A stretch of 36,357 nt of DNA from Terramyces sp. JEL0728 (taxonomy: Eukaryota; Chytridiomycota; Chytridiomycetes; Rhizophydiales; Terramycetaceae), in the NCBI GenBank assembly GCA_027603945.1, contig JADIIU010000126.1, forward strand, positions 1 through 36,357, read 5' to 3'. How positions within the stretch are numbered: position 1 is the first letter of the stretch; each line of letters starts with the position of its first letter. Below, in pieces: positions 1 to 11,613 of this stretch. A program made the translations under genes and the position numbers. The notes beneath the pieces are model-generated. The model searched no databases. It worked only from the letters and a program-made list of their open reading frames with translations, and was not told where the DNA came from.

Positions 1-100
1 TGATTTTTTTGGTTGTACAATTTAATATTTGTGAAACTTTGAAACCCCCAATTATCTGTCAGAATTTCTCAACTTTAAAAATTTTCAGTCCTTCATCACA

Positions 101-585
101 ATGTTCAGACCAACCTTGTTGAAAAGAATTCCAGTTATTCCAAGATTCAGACAAAATCACACCACCGCTCATTCACTCAGCGCACTAGAAACTCGTTGGA
201 GCAAGCTTCCAGAGGCAGAAAAGGGAGCCATTGCAGACTCGTTAGCTGAAGCGCAAAAGGGAGACTGGAAGAAATTAACTTTAGACCAAAAAAGAGCTGG
301 TAATTAGATTTAATGATAGCTTATTATATTGCTTATGGATCATTTGGAAACCGTTCTCCCAACGATCCAACTTTATCAAAAAGAGTTGGTGCTTGGGTAG
401 TCTTTTTCCTTGGTGTCGGTATGTTCCTTTGGTTCCAATCTAGCAAATGTAACGTTCTTTTAATCATAGTGCTTCCTAACTTGCGCACTCAAACCCCAGA
501 ATGGAAGGCGGCTACTGAATCTCTATCCATTGAACAGAAACAGAACCCATTCTCTGGCGTCTATGCAAAGGAATTGAAGAAATAA
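101..585 (+). CDS. COX4: Cytochrome c oxidase subunit IV (COX4/Cox5-like), mitochondrial
   Basis: Nuclear-encoded subunit of respiratory complex IV in the mitochondrial inner membrane. The spliced protein is 147 residues, a normal length for the family. It starts with a basic, acid-free presequence (MFRPTLLKRIPVIPRFRQ). The family signature follows: DWKKLTLDQKRAAYYIAYG near residue 60, one membrane helix (GAWVVFFLGVGMFLWF), then a C-terminal TPEWKAA segment. Two introns are inferred: 300-319 (20 nt), which restores KRAAYYIAYG, and 449-469 (21 nt), which gives SSKLLPNLRTQTPEW. The second intron is a multiple of three and has no in-frame stop, so its retention would only insert seven residues. 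NXT1 follows 35 nt downstream on the same strand. Identity is firm. The second intron is less certain than the first because the frame stays open without it. Confidence 0.93.
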
Positions 586-620
586 AGCGTTCAACTTTTT
601 TTGATTTTTTTGAAATTCAA

Positions 621-1035
621 ATGGATCCTCAAGTTCAGTTCAACTAACATAGGTTATCGACATTGCATGCAGGGCCGCAGATAAATTTGTAGCTTCATTT
701 TACAAAACTATGGATAAATCGAGGGGCGACTTCTCCAGCTTTTATAACGAGCAGTCTATTCTGCTGTGGAACGGAAATCCTTACCAAGCTCTGCAAATAA
801 TTCAATTTTTGGATCAACTACCGATAACTAAACATGAAATACTATCGTATGATTCGCAGCCGATTATATTTTCAAATCAAATGAGTTTACTTGTCTCAGT
901 TTCTGGCTTGGTAACATTTGAAGGAGATAAACCAAAGACATTTTCTCAAACTTTTGAATTAACCAAATTACAACAGCACTGTAACTCTTTCGTAATGTAG
1001 ATTTCATATCCAGCGACACCTTCCGCTTTGTCTAA
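621..1035 (+). CDS. NXT1: NTF2-related export protein NXT1 (p15)
   Basis: The NTF2-fold partner of the mRNA export receptor NXF1 (TAP/Mex67), acting at nuclear pores. The spliced product is 124 residues. It matches the NXT1 pattern along its length: CRAADKFVASFYKTMDK near the start, LLWNGNPYQAL, a central SLLVSVSGLVTFEGDK strand pair, and the end YFISSDTFRFV, which parallels the SDCFRF ending of animal p15. Two 20-nt introns are needed: 633-652, which leaves a first coding exon of only 12 nt (Met-Asp-Pro-Gln), and 981-1000, which removes a false stop and restores the conserved C-terminus. The first intron is supported by the recovered CRAA motif. It lies between COX4 and the SGF73-like gene on the same strand, with gaps of 35 and 80 nt. 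Confidence 0.9.
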
Positions 1036-1115
1036 TAAATAATATTATTGCTTCAAGACAATGTCCAGTTTGTAGCGGACAGTAATTTCAATTTGTGTTG
1101 GTCCAAATTTCTTTA

Positions 1116-1873
1116 ATGTCATTTCAAATCAAAAATAACGAGCAAAAGACCTGGACTCAAATCATGCCTCAGGCATTAATCGGGCCAGATTTCGAATCGA
1201 GTATCCTTTCGAAAAGGTAATTTGCACTGAAATAGCGATCAATATCGAATATCTTTGGATGATGAAATGCCAATAGTTTCTTGTAATTCATGCTCCAAAC
1301 CTCTATTGCCATCCGCACTGCTAAAACACCTGGAGAGCTGTATCGGGCTTACTCAGGAGCCTTCAAAGAAGAAGATTGAGATAATTGTAAAGAAGCGAAA
1401 GCTACCTTCAGACCAAGCCAAAGTTTCCAAACCAGACAAGGAGGTGAAGCGAGCAAAAGGTTATTCTACACTAATCTCCAGTAGCAGCAGCAATCAATCT
1501 GGATATCCAATGCGGAGCTTTGCTTGAAAATGGGACTCAGTGTATGCGAACAATCAGCTGCAAAGTACATTCAGTAAATGTAAAAAGGGCAGTGCTGGGT
1601 CGTTCGAATACTTATGATATCCTGTATCAAGAACACGGAAATAAGGCTGCCAAGAAAGCGGCTGCTGCCCAAGCTCAGGCCGCGCTTTCCAATTCCAATT
1701 CAGCTCCACTCATATCTGTTAATACTTTTACGCCAGAGGAGGATATATTGAAGATCATCAATATCATACAACAAAATGAACCTGCACCCCAAGCAATATA
1801 CCAGCCGTTCTCCATGAAATTGTGGTTGAAGGAAAAGAACTTGGCTTCCATCATGGAAGTATTTCAAAGATAG
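1116..1873 (+). CDS. SGF73: SAGA deubiquitinase-module subunit, SGF73/ataxin-7-like (SCA7 domain)
   Basis: Likely the protein that tethers the histone H2B deubiquitinase module to the SAGA coactivator. The spliced product is 238 residues. A first zinc-binding patch, CNSCSKPLLPSALLKHLESC, sits near residues 55-75, as in yeast Sgf73 and ataxin-7. The SCA7 domain follows a basic linker: CGALLENGTQCMRTISCKVH, then KRAVLGRS. The Cys and His ligands are present. An Ala/Gln-rich stretch (KKAAAAQAQAA) comes next. Introns are 1217-1235 (19 nt), which joins an upstream exon containing a TWTQIMPQA segment, and 1460-1481 (22 nt), which brings the SCA7 domain into frame. The second intron has alternative AGs a few bases downstream (CAGTAGCAG), so its exact 3' end could shift by 3 nt. 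The stop is 16 nt from the convergent CNOT1 stop. Confidence 0.87.
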
Positions 1874-1889
1874 TAACATCAAATATATT

Positions 1890-4800
1890 TTATTGGGGTG
1901 TTGGCATAGAATGATTCATAGACTTTGCTACATTTTGGAATAATCTCTCAATCTCAGGCGGGGATTTGATAAATTTAGAGTCCCAAAAAGCATACTTTGG
2001 ATTCTTGATTAGTTCGATAAATGTAATCAAAAGTCCATATGGATGCGGTCTGGTGGCGATTAAGCGTTCAATCAATACCCTACGATTAGTAAAAATCACC
2101 TTGTGATTTGCTCCTTCATTATTTCTTGGTTAGCTTCGGAAAATAGATACAATAACACACAGCTAAAGTAGTGTGTTTGACTGTTTGGATAGCGCAAGTG
2201 ACTTGAAATGGCGCTCAAGAACAAGTAGCGGCCATCTGAGTCTAAATCTACCAACAGCTGTTGGAAAATATCCATTGCAACATTATTCGAAACTGGCGGA
2301 GGGCCTTGAATGTTCTTTGCTTGCGCTTGGTTAATAGCCTCCACGCCAACGTAAAATACCAAGCTATTAATCAGCGAAATGTTGTATTTCGGCAAAGAGG
2401 GAGAGTTATTGAGTAATACTGAGCTAATACGTCCAAGGAATGATACTGGGGTCCTAGTCTCCAGGTATGTATCTAGCTCCTGTTTAATATTGCTATCAAT
2501 TAGACATTGGGTATAATCCGATAAAATTTGTGGATTTTGATTCATTTCTGGAAGTAGATCTACTTTAAGATTTGGTGTAAATGGATCTGGTAATCGCATA
2601 TCTCTAGGGTATGCACTTAAAATCAAGTTCTTCAATTGAACACATGTGTACGGCAACACATCAATGAAACTAAAGTGATATCCACTTAAAAATTCCGGAT
2701 AGTCATGCAGTAGTACAAGCAATACACGCAAAGTAGCTCGATAGAGAGATTTTGAAGTGTCGTTCAATTGCCCCGACTGAAGAACTGGTGCCAAAAAGGT
2801 CAGCAACGCAATCATCACCTTCTGGTAATATGGCCAATACTAGATTATTTATAGACTACCTTTTGATTATCATATGAGAGCAATGGACCCATTAAATCAC
2901 GATGTGAAATGAGCTGGATCCATGAAAACAAAAATCCTGGCAACATTGAAGGTTTCAGCGAATAAAGAGTGTTGCAAATATGTGAGAGAAGAGGAGCGTA
3001 GATTTCGCCCAATTCGGCAGCAAATTCTTTAGCTTGGTCAATCAACGAATTAAATATCCTAAAGAATGGTTTTTGATTAAATATCGACTCAATGTTTTCG
3101 TGAGCGTTGACAGTTTCCAAGCAGATTATCCCCAGCGTTTTTGTAAGGAACGGTTTCCTTTCACTATTTTCTGAAATTTTCAAGATCGCCATAATAACAA
3201 AGCACGCAAATGCATCTATTGAAAGGTACGCGTTTTCTGGGGAGGCTGGTTGTTGGTTGAATAACGATACACATATTTCAATGCAAGTTCTTAGGAAAGT
3301 CGCCATACTGTTATCCGCTTTCATGAAACTAATGCTAAAGAACTAACATAAGACACACTTTACCTCTTCAATGTATTCAGCCCTTGCTTTGACACTCGAC
3401 GACGGATGAGAATAGACATGCACCCATTCTTCAAACACCATTGCTAGCAAACTCTTGAACGCTGCGTCCGTTGAGATTGACCTTTTTAACCTGCCAAGGG
3501 AAGTGTAACTGCTGATGTCTTGTAAAAAGCCTTTGATTCGATCTACATTGGCACCTCTGCCATCAATAGATTTAATTGCATTGATAGTGTACAAGAAATC
3601 TGTAGTTCCAACGACATTGTTGGAAACCAGAATTTCTCTTATCAAAGATATTGCAAAGAAAATCGATCCTGAAGATCCAGCATCTATCATCTGCCCAAGC
3701 CTGTTGTCAATATCGGAGCAAGTAAGTATTTGAGCGTTAATCAAAGCAATCGTAATTCTAGTGTCGTATTTTCTTTGATCGTCGCCATACAAGAACCATT
3801 CCTTTAATTCACGGGAAAGCACTTTGGCTCCATCGATTAATTTTCTGAGTATAAATACATAAACTTCGCAGGCTAGAGATGATTTGTTTGCGAAAAGCAT
3901 TTGTACAACTTTTTCGCCACACAATAGACAGCATTCATCGGCGTTAGCAGACTGAGAAAGAATATAAGAGATTTGCCCCAAAGCTGTTTTAATAGGATGT
4001 TGATTTGGTAATAGGTCAAAGGTCGAGCTTGCATTTTCGGTGATATGTAGGTCCAATTCAGTCATGATAATGGTAAACTTTTGCAAAATTTGCTCCGGCG
4101 GTAGGATTTCATATTGAATAGGAACACTGGCGAGTCCTTCACCTCTGATTTCTTGTCGAGGTAACTGTGGGCGGAGACGTTCAGCTTCTTCAATAAAGTC
4201 AGTATTACCTGGGTTGCTGTTTATAAATGGAATACGCATAAATGCTTCATAAACGCTCAATTGGTTTGGACTGAGCCCGCCAGGTCTTGGCTGAAGTCCC
4301 TCTGGCAAGCCATTCAGAAACCTAGTGGAATTAAAGGCAGAAGGATCAAAGAACTGTTGCCCAGACCGCTGTTCTCTGTGTTTTCTTCTGTTTACAAACG
4401 ACAATGCCAAAGTCTCATCAATTTCTGGGATAGACTTTTCAGCAGCAGCTTTTTCCATCACCGAACAAGCAAGATCAAGATTATCAGAAACAATAATAAA
4501 GATAATTTGTTCAGGAACGGTTTGTTCAGTGTATCCATTTGCCATCAAAAGAGTTTTCAAGTTGCTGATCATGCTAATCTTCAATGGTTCCCTAGAGGAC
4601 ACAGATGCAAGACTTCCAGCTAAACTCTGAACCATATACTGTGCCGATTTCCGCATCTTTTCTTCGTTTGGCTCAAGAGCAAAGTCTTTTGTTACTATTT
4701 CCCTTGTAGCAATTATTGCAATAGTGACACTTCTTTCAACAACTGGCGAGCGGATTACTTCTTGAATAGACTTGTCGATCGCAATATGCACAATTCGTTT

Positions 4801-7641
4801 TAAAGTAGGCTGGGAATTGAACAAGGTGATGTTTGGATTGAAAGTTATGAATGAAGCAAGGTTTGGGTAACCAATGCCAATACCATCATCCTCCTGCACA
4901 GATCTATTAACGCTTGCATCGAATCCTGGCTGGCGATAGGCTTCATTTTCAGATTCTCTTCGAGATCCGCTTTGGATCCTCTTTCGCAATATTTCGGTAG
5001 GCTTGATGTCTAGATGAGTAGTTTGGGTACCTTTGATATCCAGCTTCAAATTTTTGCATAATACTTCAATCTCAAACTTTAGATTTAGTTTGAGTTCGGC
5101 AAAATGATATAATTCTGCCAGTAAACGCATAATAGCCATCAACCAAGGGTTCGGAGGTCTGAACACCTTGCTTCCACTACACTGTTCCAAGACTTTGCAC
5201 ACGAATGGAATCACAACGATTAGTCTCTTTAACTCGTACCCTTCCATCAGCAATTCCTATTATTAATCTCTTTTTACCTTGAACGCCAAGTTGTTGTGTT
5301 TGATCGGCTTGTTCCTCGCTAACGAGATTGTGCCAAGCCATGCCCCCAAGTTCTTCAAGAAAGATCTTTCCTGGGAGGAATTGAGAGTCTTTTCGCTATT
5401 AAGCAAGCCACGTATACTAGAGAGAGTTTCGTGGAGGACGATGGGATATATTTGTGGAATTTTCAAGTTATCCATAAAGTCCAAGTATATTGCTTGGTTG
5501 TTTGGTTCAACGCTGACTCTTTTCACCACAATGTAATTGCAAAACCACCTCAAGTGGCTAAACTTGAGAATTTCCAGCAAATCTGCAACCTTTGAAGGAA
5601 TGTTTGTCAGCGTTACATTATTTACCACAAACAAAATGTTGTCGCGCACTGCTTCGCTCGGGACTTCGAAATGTCCAACCTCACTTTCGTTAATAATCCC
5701 ATATAGTTGAAGTGCAGAGAAAATTCCATCTTGCTGAATTGGCCGTTGAAATCCGTTATCAACAGCTGCATTTGGGTTTCCAGGTGTAGTTTGTCTTTGA
5801 ACATTTTTAATAAAATGGATTATTTTTGGATGTGCTTGATGTAAATGTTCAATCTGCAACAACAAAGAACAGTATTGGCTCCATTCAGGCAGCCTTCCCT
5901 GGAATTGTGCAAGTGCAGAAATACCGAACTGGAACAGCTTTGATCCAACAGGCTGTCGCAAGGCTTCCAACACATACCGCAATGCAATTCCAAGCGATAC
6001 TGAGGTTACGATTTGGTTTTGAATCAGCACTCCAAACAATATACTGGTGATGATCAATTCACGATCTGGATATCTTGAAAAGAATTTGTATTCGTCAAAT
6101 AAATTGTGAATCATGCATTTAAACGTTTCCTGGTCTCTAATATTCGGAGATTTCTTCAAGATTTGAAGTAATTCTATTACCTGTGGGATGGAAAGTTCGC
6201 CTTTATAGATCTTTTCGTAAAATGCATTGGTTTCTTCTTCGATATCGGGGGGAAATATCGCAACTTCTACTTCTTGTGCGTCCCCTCTTGGGAAGAGCTG
6301 AGCACAAGCATTAAAGATTTTTTCTCTATAATCTTGGTTTTCAGGAGACATTTGACTAAGTTAATAGTAGCAAACCTGCTATTTGCGTGCAAGACCTTAA
6401 GAAAAGTTGTTACCACATCTGGCGAAAGCAAAACTGTTTGGGGAATATCCGACCGACCATGTTGAGCAGCGGTGATCTTGTCATTCAAAAATTCCAAACA
6501 AGCTCGAACAAAGAGTTCCCCCCCTTCCCGGATATGGTCTTGAAGCCATTTCTCCAAGTTTAGATATTCTCTTCTAGATGACAATGCAGCAAGATCAATA
6601 GCAAAAGCATATCGCTTAGTTTCTAAAATCTGGGATAATGCTTTTAACTCTTGTGCAACATCCAATATTCTGGAAAGAGAAGAGCCGTCTGTTGAATATA
6701 ATGCAACCATCCCTTCAATAATCACGGCAGGATATGTGTCCCAAACCTTTGGTAGCACTATTGGAGCGTTCGCGTTGCCAGAAATGAGTGCAATAACCAG
6801 TTTCCGAGATAGATCTTCCACAAACCCACTCCTTGGCAACTACAATTAAAATAGCTTACATTGAACGATAAAATTGCCAGTAGTAAAATTTCCGGTGCCT
6901 GTTCAAATGCAAGATCAATTAAAGCATGGCATTCCTTCAAATCGCTGTAATCCAGCACAATTCTGCATAAATCCAAACTATTCCAACAGGATTGAATGCA
7001 AGAATTAAAAAAGAATCGGGTTGTAGCGTTCAAGGGGAAAGTTTCTTTAGAAACAACATGTCGGGTTACATGCTTACTGAGTGTGAACAATTCAGGGGTG
7101 ACCTTAACTACATGAGTTAGAAAGCTCAGCTGTGCTTTTCTATTTTCCCATCTATCCAGAAATATATTTGTAGGAAAGTTATTTAATTCCTGTGGTTAGG
7201 TACAATTACTGGCACCACGGCTTTGCAAGCTTTAAGCAATACAGACACATTATCCAGAGTTTTAAAGTTGGCTTCCGGATTATCCAAGTATCTTAAAACC
7301 TTATTCCAATCAAGTTTCGTGCTCTAAAGATCAGAATCGGTTACCATTTTAAACACCAGCGGAAAGAATAAATCCACATTCCACGTTTTCATTTGCGACA
7401 GCATTTGCTCACTAGCTTCATCCAAGATTCCCGAAGTCAAAGAGTGGAGTGTTGGATTGTCGGGTAAGCCAGAACAGGTCTGTATCATCATCATCAAAAC
7501 ATTTGCAACATCCTTGTCGTTAATTTTCATATGAGCATTCGAGGGATATATTCCAAGCTGCTCCAATACGGCTAAAATCACGTTTGAAGAATATGTAGCC
7601 CCATATCCCAAATCCTTGAGATAGAGATGTAACGACACCAT
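1890..7641 (-). CDS. CNOT1: CCR4-NOT transcription complex scaffold NOT1/CNOT1
   Basis: Scaffold of the cytoplasmic CCR4-NOT deadenylase complex, which shortens mRNA poly(A) tails. Nine exons give 1862 residues. Recognisable parts in order: an N-terminal helical repeat beginning [25 protein letters not shown] and [20 protein letters not shown] (about 290-330); the MIF4G end near 640-760; the CNOT9-binding DUF3819 region (about 930-1040, with [13 protein letters not shown]); and the NOT1 C-terminal domain (about 1400-1862), ending [18 protein letters not shown] and [13 protein letters not shown]. Introns (20-21 nt) lie at 2080-2099, 2840-2859, 3343-3363, 5257-5277, 6356-6375, 6840-6859, 7190-7209 and 7324-7344. 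The start is the first in-frame ATG after an upstream in-frame TGA. This start omits roughly the first 200 residues of human CNOT1, so the N-terminus is genuinely short or an upstream exon was missed. Little room exists for one, since NAA10 starts 29 nt away on the other strand. Confidence 0.95.
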
Positions 7642-7670
7642 TTGAGATTTGAAAAAAAGTTTTCGACTCA
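7642..7670. promoter_or_regulatory. 29-nt shared upstream region of divergent CNOT1 and NAA10
   Basis: The start codons of two divergent genes are separated by only 29 bases. Any core promoter and both 5' untranslated regions must fit here or extend into the neighbouring coding sequence. The stretch is A/T-rich with an A-tract. I see no clear TATA box. Both start codons are supported by homology: the NAA10 N-terminus fits the family exactly, and the CNOT1 start is the first ATG of an open frame. Confidence 0.45.
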
Positions 7671-8173
7671 ATGATCACAATTCGTTCTGCTACTGCTAAT
7701 GTATATCAAAAGATAATACTAGGATATGATAGAGATGCAAAATTGCAACTTGCATAATTTACCGGAAAATTACAGTATGAAATATTACATATATCACTTG
7801 ATTTCTTGGCCGCAGCTTTCGTTTGTAGCAGAAAACAATGGCAGGATTGTTGGATATGTGTTGGCAAAAATGGAAGAAGATTTATCTCTTGAACCTCACG
7901 GTCATATTACTTCATTGTCAGTTATGAGATCCTGGAGACGCCTTGGAATAGCGCAAGTACTTGCTACTAACAAAGAAATTAATGACCCAAGCACAAGTCG
8001 CAATGAAAGAGAATTTCAAGGCTAATTTTGTGTCTTTACATGTGCGTAAAAGTAATAGAGCAGCCCTTTCATTGTACCGTGATAATCTGGAATTCAAGTT
8101 GCATGAAGTGGAAAAGGGATATTACGCTGATGGCGAAGTACTATTTACTAATTCTAGGATGCTTTGGCAATGA
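7671..8173 (+). CDS. NAA10: N-alpha-acetyltransferase catalytic subunit NAA10/ARD1 (NatA)
   Basis: Catalytic subunit of the ribosome-associated NatA complex, which acetylates N-terminal Ser, Ala, Thr and similar residues exposed after Met removal. The spliced protein is 153 residues, close to the conserved catalytic core. Conserved blocks are [53 protein letters not shown], the acetyl-CoA binding [23 protein letters not shown] and GYYADGE. Introns are 7701-7722 (22 nt), after the 10-codon first exon [10 protein letters not shown], and 7957-7975 (19 nt), which restores [12 protein letters not shown]. The first intron is chosen because [20 protein letters not shown] reproduces the family N-terminus exactly. 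It lacks the long acidic tail of animal NAA10. Confidence 0.95.
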
Positions 8174-8229
8174 GAAAACAACTATAATAAATCTAAAATT
8201 TTCTTAATTTTTTTGATCTCTAATCTCCA

Positions 8230-8600
8230 ATGTCTTCGATAGTTGATGCCAAACCTAAATCAGAAATGACTGAAGCTGAATTGCTGGCTTTGGAAGAAGC
8301 AGAATTCCAATCTGGACCGCTGTCTCTCTTGACTCAGGTAAATCCCACTAACAGCAGTCTGTCAAGAACCACAATCAGATATTAATATTTTGTAGAAATA
8401 ATAGAAAATTGTTGGCGAGAATCAAGGCATTCGATCGACATTGTAATATGGTATTGGAGAATGTGAAGGAAATGTGGACTGAAACCCCAAAAGTCAACAA
8501 AGGGCAAAAGAAAGCAAAGCTTGTCAATAAGGAAAGATTTATTTCTCAATTGTTTTTAAGAGGAGATTCGGTAATTTTGGTTCTGAGACACACCGCGTAA
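8230..8600 (+). CDS. SNRPD2: Small nuclear ribonucleoprotein SmD2
   Basis: Core Sm-ring protein of the spliceosomal U1, U2, U4 and U5 snRNPs. The spliced protein is 116 residues. It matches SmD2 across its length: [11 protein letters not shown] and [13 protein letters not shown] at the N-terminus; Sm motif 1 in [25 protein letters not shown]; and Sm motif 2 in [13 protein letters not shown]. One intron at 8338-8357 (20 nt) ends in a tandem CAGCAG acceptor. Using the second AG gives LTQSV as in other SmD2 proteins; the first would add a Gln. The protein ends shortly after the last strand. The stop lies 21 nt from the convergent NAD synthetase stop. Confidence 0.95.
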
Positions 8601-8621
8601 TAAATCGTTGAATAAACCAAT

Positions 8622-10800
8622 TTATTTCATTTCTTTGTCGATCTTTTCAAATTGCCACGACCACCCTTCATACAAGAACGGTCGGAGATCAAATCTATTG
8701 TCGTCTGGGGAGTAGCTTGACATATGGTAAGATGGTGGCAAAACGGTTGTTTTGTGTCTATTGATGCCGTAGTAAAAAAAGAATCTCTTTACTTTAGCAG
8801 CAATCTAGATTAGTAATATTTACTTCCACAGGATTCAATATTGCTCCCCAATCATTCAAAAGCCTCTTGAACATGGAATACGGGCCCAATTTGTTGATCT
8901 TTCGTAACAGCCCAAAAGTAGATAGTTCCGAGTATGTCATCCCCATATCTACCTCATCTGTTTGAACATAATCTGCAGTTATTGGCTCAAGTTCTGCCGT
9001 TGGGGGTGCTTCAATAAATTCTGATAACAGCTCAAACCCAGGTTGTTTTTGCATGTGCTTGATAAATTCAACCAGATCTACTTTGCTGATTCCACCTATC
9101 GGGTTGAGATCAGCGCTAGAACAGTCGTATTTGGTCAGGTAGCCACGAAGTCTACAGTTATTCAAAAAGTACGTCTCATCAACATTTGAAGAACCCAAGA
9201 CTAGCAAAGAGCCGTTCCTGCCCCTGGTCCACAATAATAATTGAGCAAGCAGGTACGCCAGAACCATACGAGACCGAGCTTGGATATTCTGCAAAGCCAA
9301 ATTTTCGGTTACACTTCCACCATGAACTTTAAATGCCGGTTTCTTTTGCGTTATAGTTTCAAATAGCAACAAAAATGATTGAATTATTCCATCGATATTC
9401 ACATCCAAGTGGTAGCTAGGTTAAAAACAATTACCTTCCGATTCGGTTTGCTAAATCTTTGGCTCTCTTTCGAGTCTCAGGCCCAGAGTTTTCTGTACCC
9501 ATATAGCAGGTGTGAAACATCAGCCCGCAGATTTCTTGGGGACTTTTTGGAACAAATTCTTCATCCCCTACGACTTTTCTTATGTCTCCCAACACCAAAG
9601 AATCTTGTGAACTTGAAATTACCTTTTTCTACAACAGCTTTCTTGTATACCATTTCGCACATTGAATACACGATTAGTGCAGTCGAGCAACTATCGATTC
9701 CCCCACTTAACGGCAAGAAGTAACCACTTTGTTTTGAACGCCGCAAGTAGTCCCATAGCCAGCAAGCAGGCCCATACTGAATTTCCTCGCTCGGTGTAAG
9801 GAATTTTATATTAATTGGATCAGTAAATCTCGTCTGTTTAGTTTCTAAATTGATTTTGGTATGGATTTTTGGAATCGAATCTGCTTGAGCGGCTTGCATT
9901 CCTCTACTCACTATCCCGCCTCTGAAGGATTTGATTTCATCAAGATCAATTGTTGCAGATATAACTTCGACATCGTTCAAAGAAAACTGTGAGGCTTGAG
10001 CTAAAATCTTTCCATTCAAAATAATCAGCGCTGAACCGTCATAATAGACACGTTCACCATCACATCCCTGCTGGTTTGCATACAAGTATACCCCTCCGCA
10101 CTTTAACGTGGCTTCTCTAATAAGCTCAACTCTCCTGGACAATTTCTGGAATTCATGATGACTTGCACTTCCATTTGTGAATATCTCTACGCCATTCAAT
10201 GAGAGATTGATATGGGGGCTTTTTAGACGAAGCATACCTTGCTGGAGTGAATAACTCTTCACACAACTCTGTTCCAATTGAGGTGCTAGTTTAGAATAAT
10301 CTGTACTTGGCTGTTGAAATTATCCCTTCCCCAATCGGGACAGTTTCTTGTCCAATGACCTGTCGAATAACATTTGGCAACTTGAATTCTTCAACGACAT
10401 TGGGTTTCATCCAAGGCGTGAACCATCTCATTTCTCTGTAATTTCCATCGTTCGCTAAATATTTCTTTGGCCTAATAAGCAGAATTTCCTTGTTGTAGAA
10501 TATCACGCGGCAATTATACCTTACTCCACAGTGAATTACAGGCATCCCCACATCCCCCATAATATTTTGACACTCTGGCGCTTGTAGCAGTTCCGCTAAC
10601 ACCTCAAAAGAATGCGTAATGGTGTCCTGTTCCAAAAAGTGGTCATTGCAGCCGTATCCTGTTATTTCCAATTCTGGTCCTAATCTAAAGGTCGAGCCTT
10701 GTTCCTTTGCAATTTTGAAACTCTCTCTAGTCCGTTTTAAATTTCCCTTAAAATCCAATGCCCATTGATTTAAAGAGCAGCTTGAGATTGTAATTTTCAT
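8622..10800 (-). CDS. QNS1: Glutamine-dependent NAD+ synthetase
   Basis: Makes NAD+ from nicotinic acid adenine dinucleotide, ATP and glutamine-derived ammonia. Six exons give 693 residues. The N-terminal nitrilase-type glutaminase keeps its Glu-Lys-Cys triad: [12 protein letters not shown] near residue 40, [12 protein letters not shown] near 113, and [12 protein letters not shown] near 175. The C-terminal synthetase keeps the PP-loop LPLSGGIDS near 350, [19 protein letters not shown], and GSSNVDE. The end carries [13 protein letters not shown] and [13 protein letters not shown]. Introns are 8805-8823, 9416-9434, 9604-9622 and 10219-10237 (each 19 nt) and 10286-10306 (21 nt). The last two flank a 48-nt exon that carries the catalytic Cys. 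The start ATG matches the conserved [13 protein letters not shown]-terminus and is 11 nt from the divergent cardiolipin synthase start. Confidence 0.96.
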
Positions 10801-10811
10801 TCTTCAAAAAA
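10801..10811. promoter_or_regulatory. 11-nt gap between divergent NAD synthetase and cardiolipin synthase starts
   Basis: Only 11 bases, mostly A on the + strand, separate the two opposed start codons. Either the transcripts start inside the opposing coding sequence or they have almost no leaders. A later in-frame Met in the cardiolipin synthase reading frame (10842) would widen the gap to about 41 nt. Confidence 0.4.
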
Positions 10812-11605
10812 ATGTTTAGAGGATGTTTGGCAAGAATAGGAATGGAACGCAGGGTAAATGTATGCAAGTTCAGAAGGAATACCCAGCCACTACTCTGGAG
10901 CGTCAATAATTGCCATATTGTTAAATACAAGCATTTTTCTTTGGGCAGCAGCAACATCAGGAGATTTACAACCGAGAAAGACTTGAATGACTATCGAGCA
11001 ATTTACAATATCCCCAATGCACTTACAATATCCCGAATACTGATATCGCCTTTCATCGGGCACTTGATTATGAACCATTCGTTCGATACAGCGCTTCATT
11101 TATTAGTCATTGCAGGATTTACAGATTTCCTTGATGGCTATATTGCCCGCAAGTTCAATATGAAGACATCCTGGGGCAGTGTGCTTGATCCTGCTGCAGA
11201 TAAGATCCTAATGACAACTTTGGCAGTATCGCTGATGTACTCCAACTGTCTATCACTTGGTTTAGGAGGACTAATTATCGGAAGAGATGTTTTTTTGATG
11301 CTTAGAACTTTTTACATGAGATATCAATCGTTAGAACCACCAGTAACTCTTTCCTAACCTAGAAAACGTGGAATAGATATTGGGATGTGAATACATCTAC
11401 TGCTGAAATCAAACCAACTGCAATATCGAAACTAAACACATTCTTGCAGTTGGGCCTGATGTGTCTTAGTTTGACAGGCACCGTGTATGGATTCGCAGAC
11501 CATATCTTGATGGACTGTTTACGATACGCGGTGGCAGCCACTACAGTCGTCTCATTTGGGCAGTATGTATTCCTCAAAGATACTGTTCGATTAATAAAAA
11601 AATAG
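10812..11605 (+). CDS. CRLS1: Cardiolipin synthase (CDP-alcohol phosphatidyltransferase, CRLS1 type)
   Basis: Eukaryotic-type cardiolipin synthase, joining CDP-diacylglycerol to phosphatidylglycerol in the mitochondrial inner membrane. The spliced protein is 257 residues. About 70 Arg/Lys-rich residues without recognised domain form a plausible mitochondrial presequence. The catalytic CDP-alcohol motif is intact: DFLDGYIAR, then a spaced GSVLDPAADK, giving D-x2-DG-x2-AR-x8-G-x3-D-x3-D. Further conserved parts are IPNALTISRI before it and AEIKPTAISKLNTFLQL after it, with hydrophobic segments between. One intron, 11343-11362 (20 nt), joins FYMRYQSLEPP to KTWNRYWDV. The start used is the first ATG; the internal Met at codon 11 is an alternative. 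Confidence 0.93.
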
Positions 11606-11613
11606 TTTGCGAA

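Noticed and set aside
4261..4630. Plus-strand open frames inside CNOT1
   Set aside because: They lie antisense to well-conserved CNOT1 coding sequence and have no recognisable domain.
7324..7671. CNOT1 start at 7671 with a Met
   Set aside because: The codon is TTG, and an in-frame TGA lies just upstream. The first ATG is at 7641.
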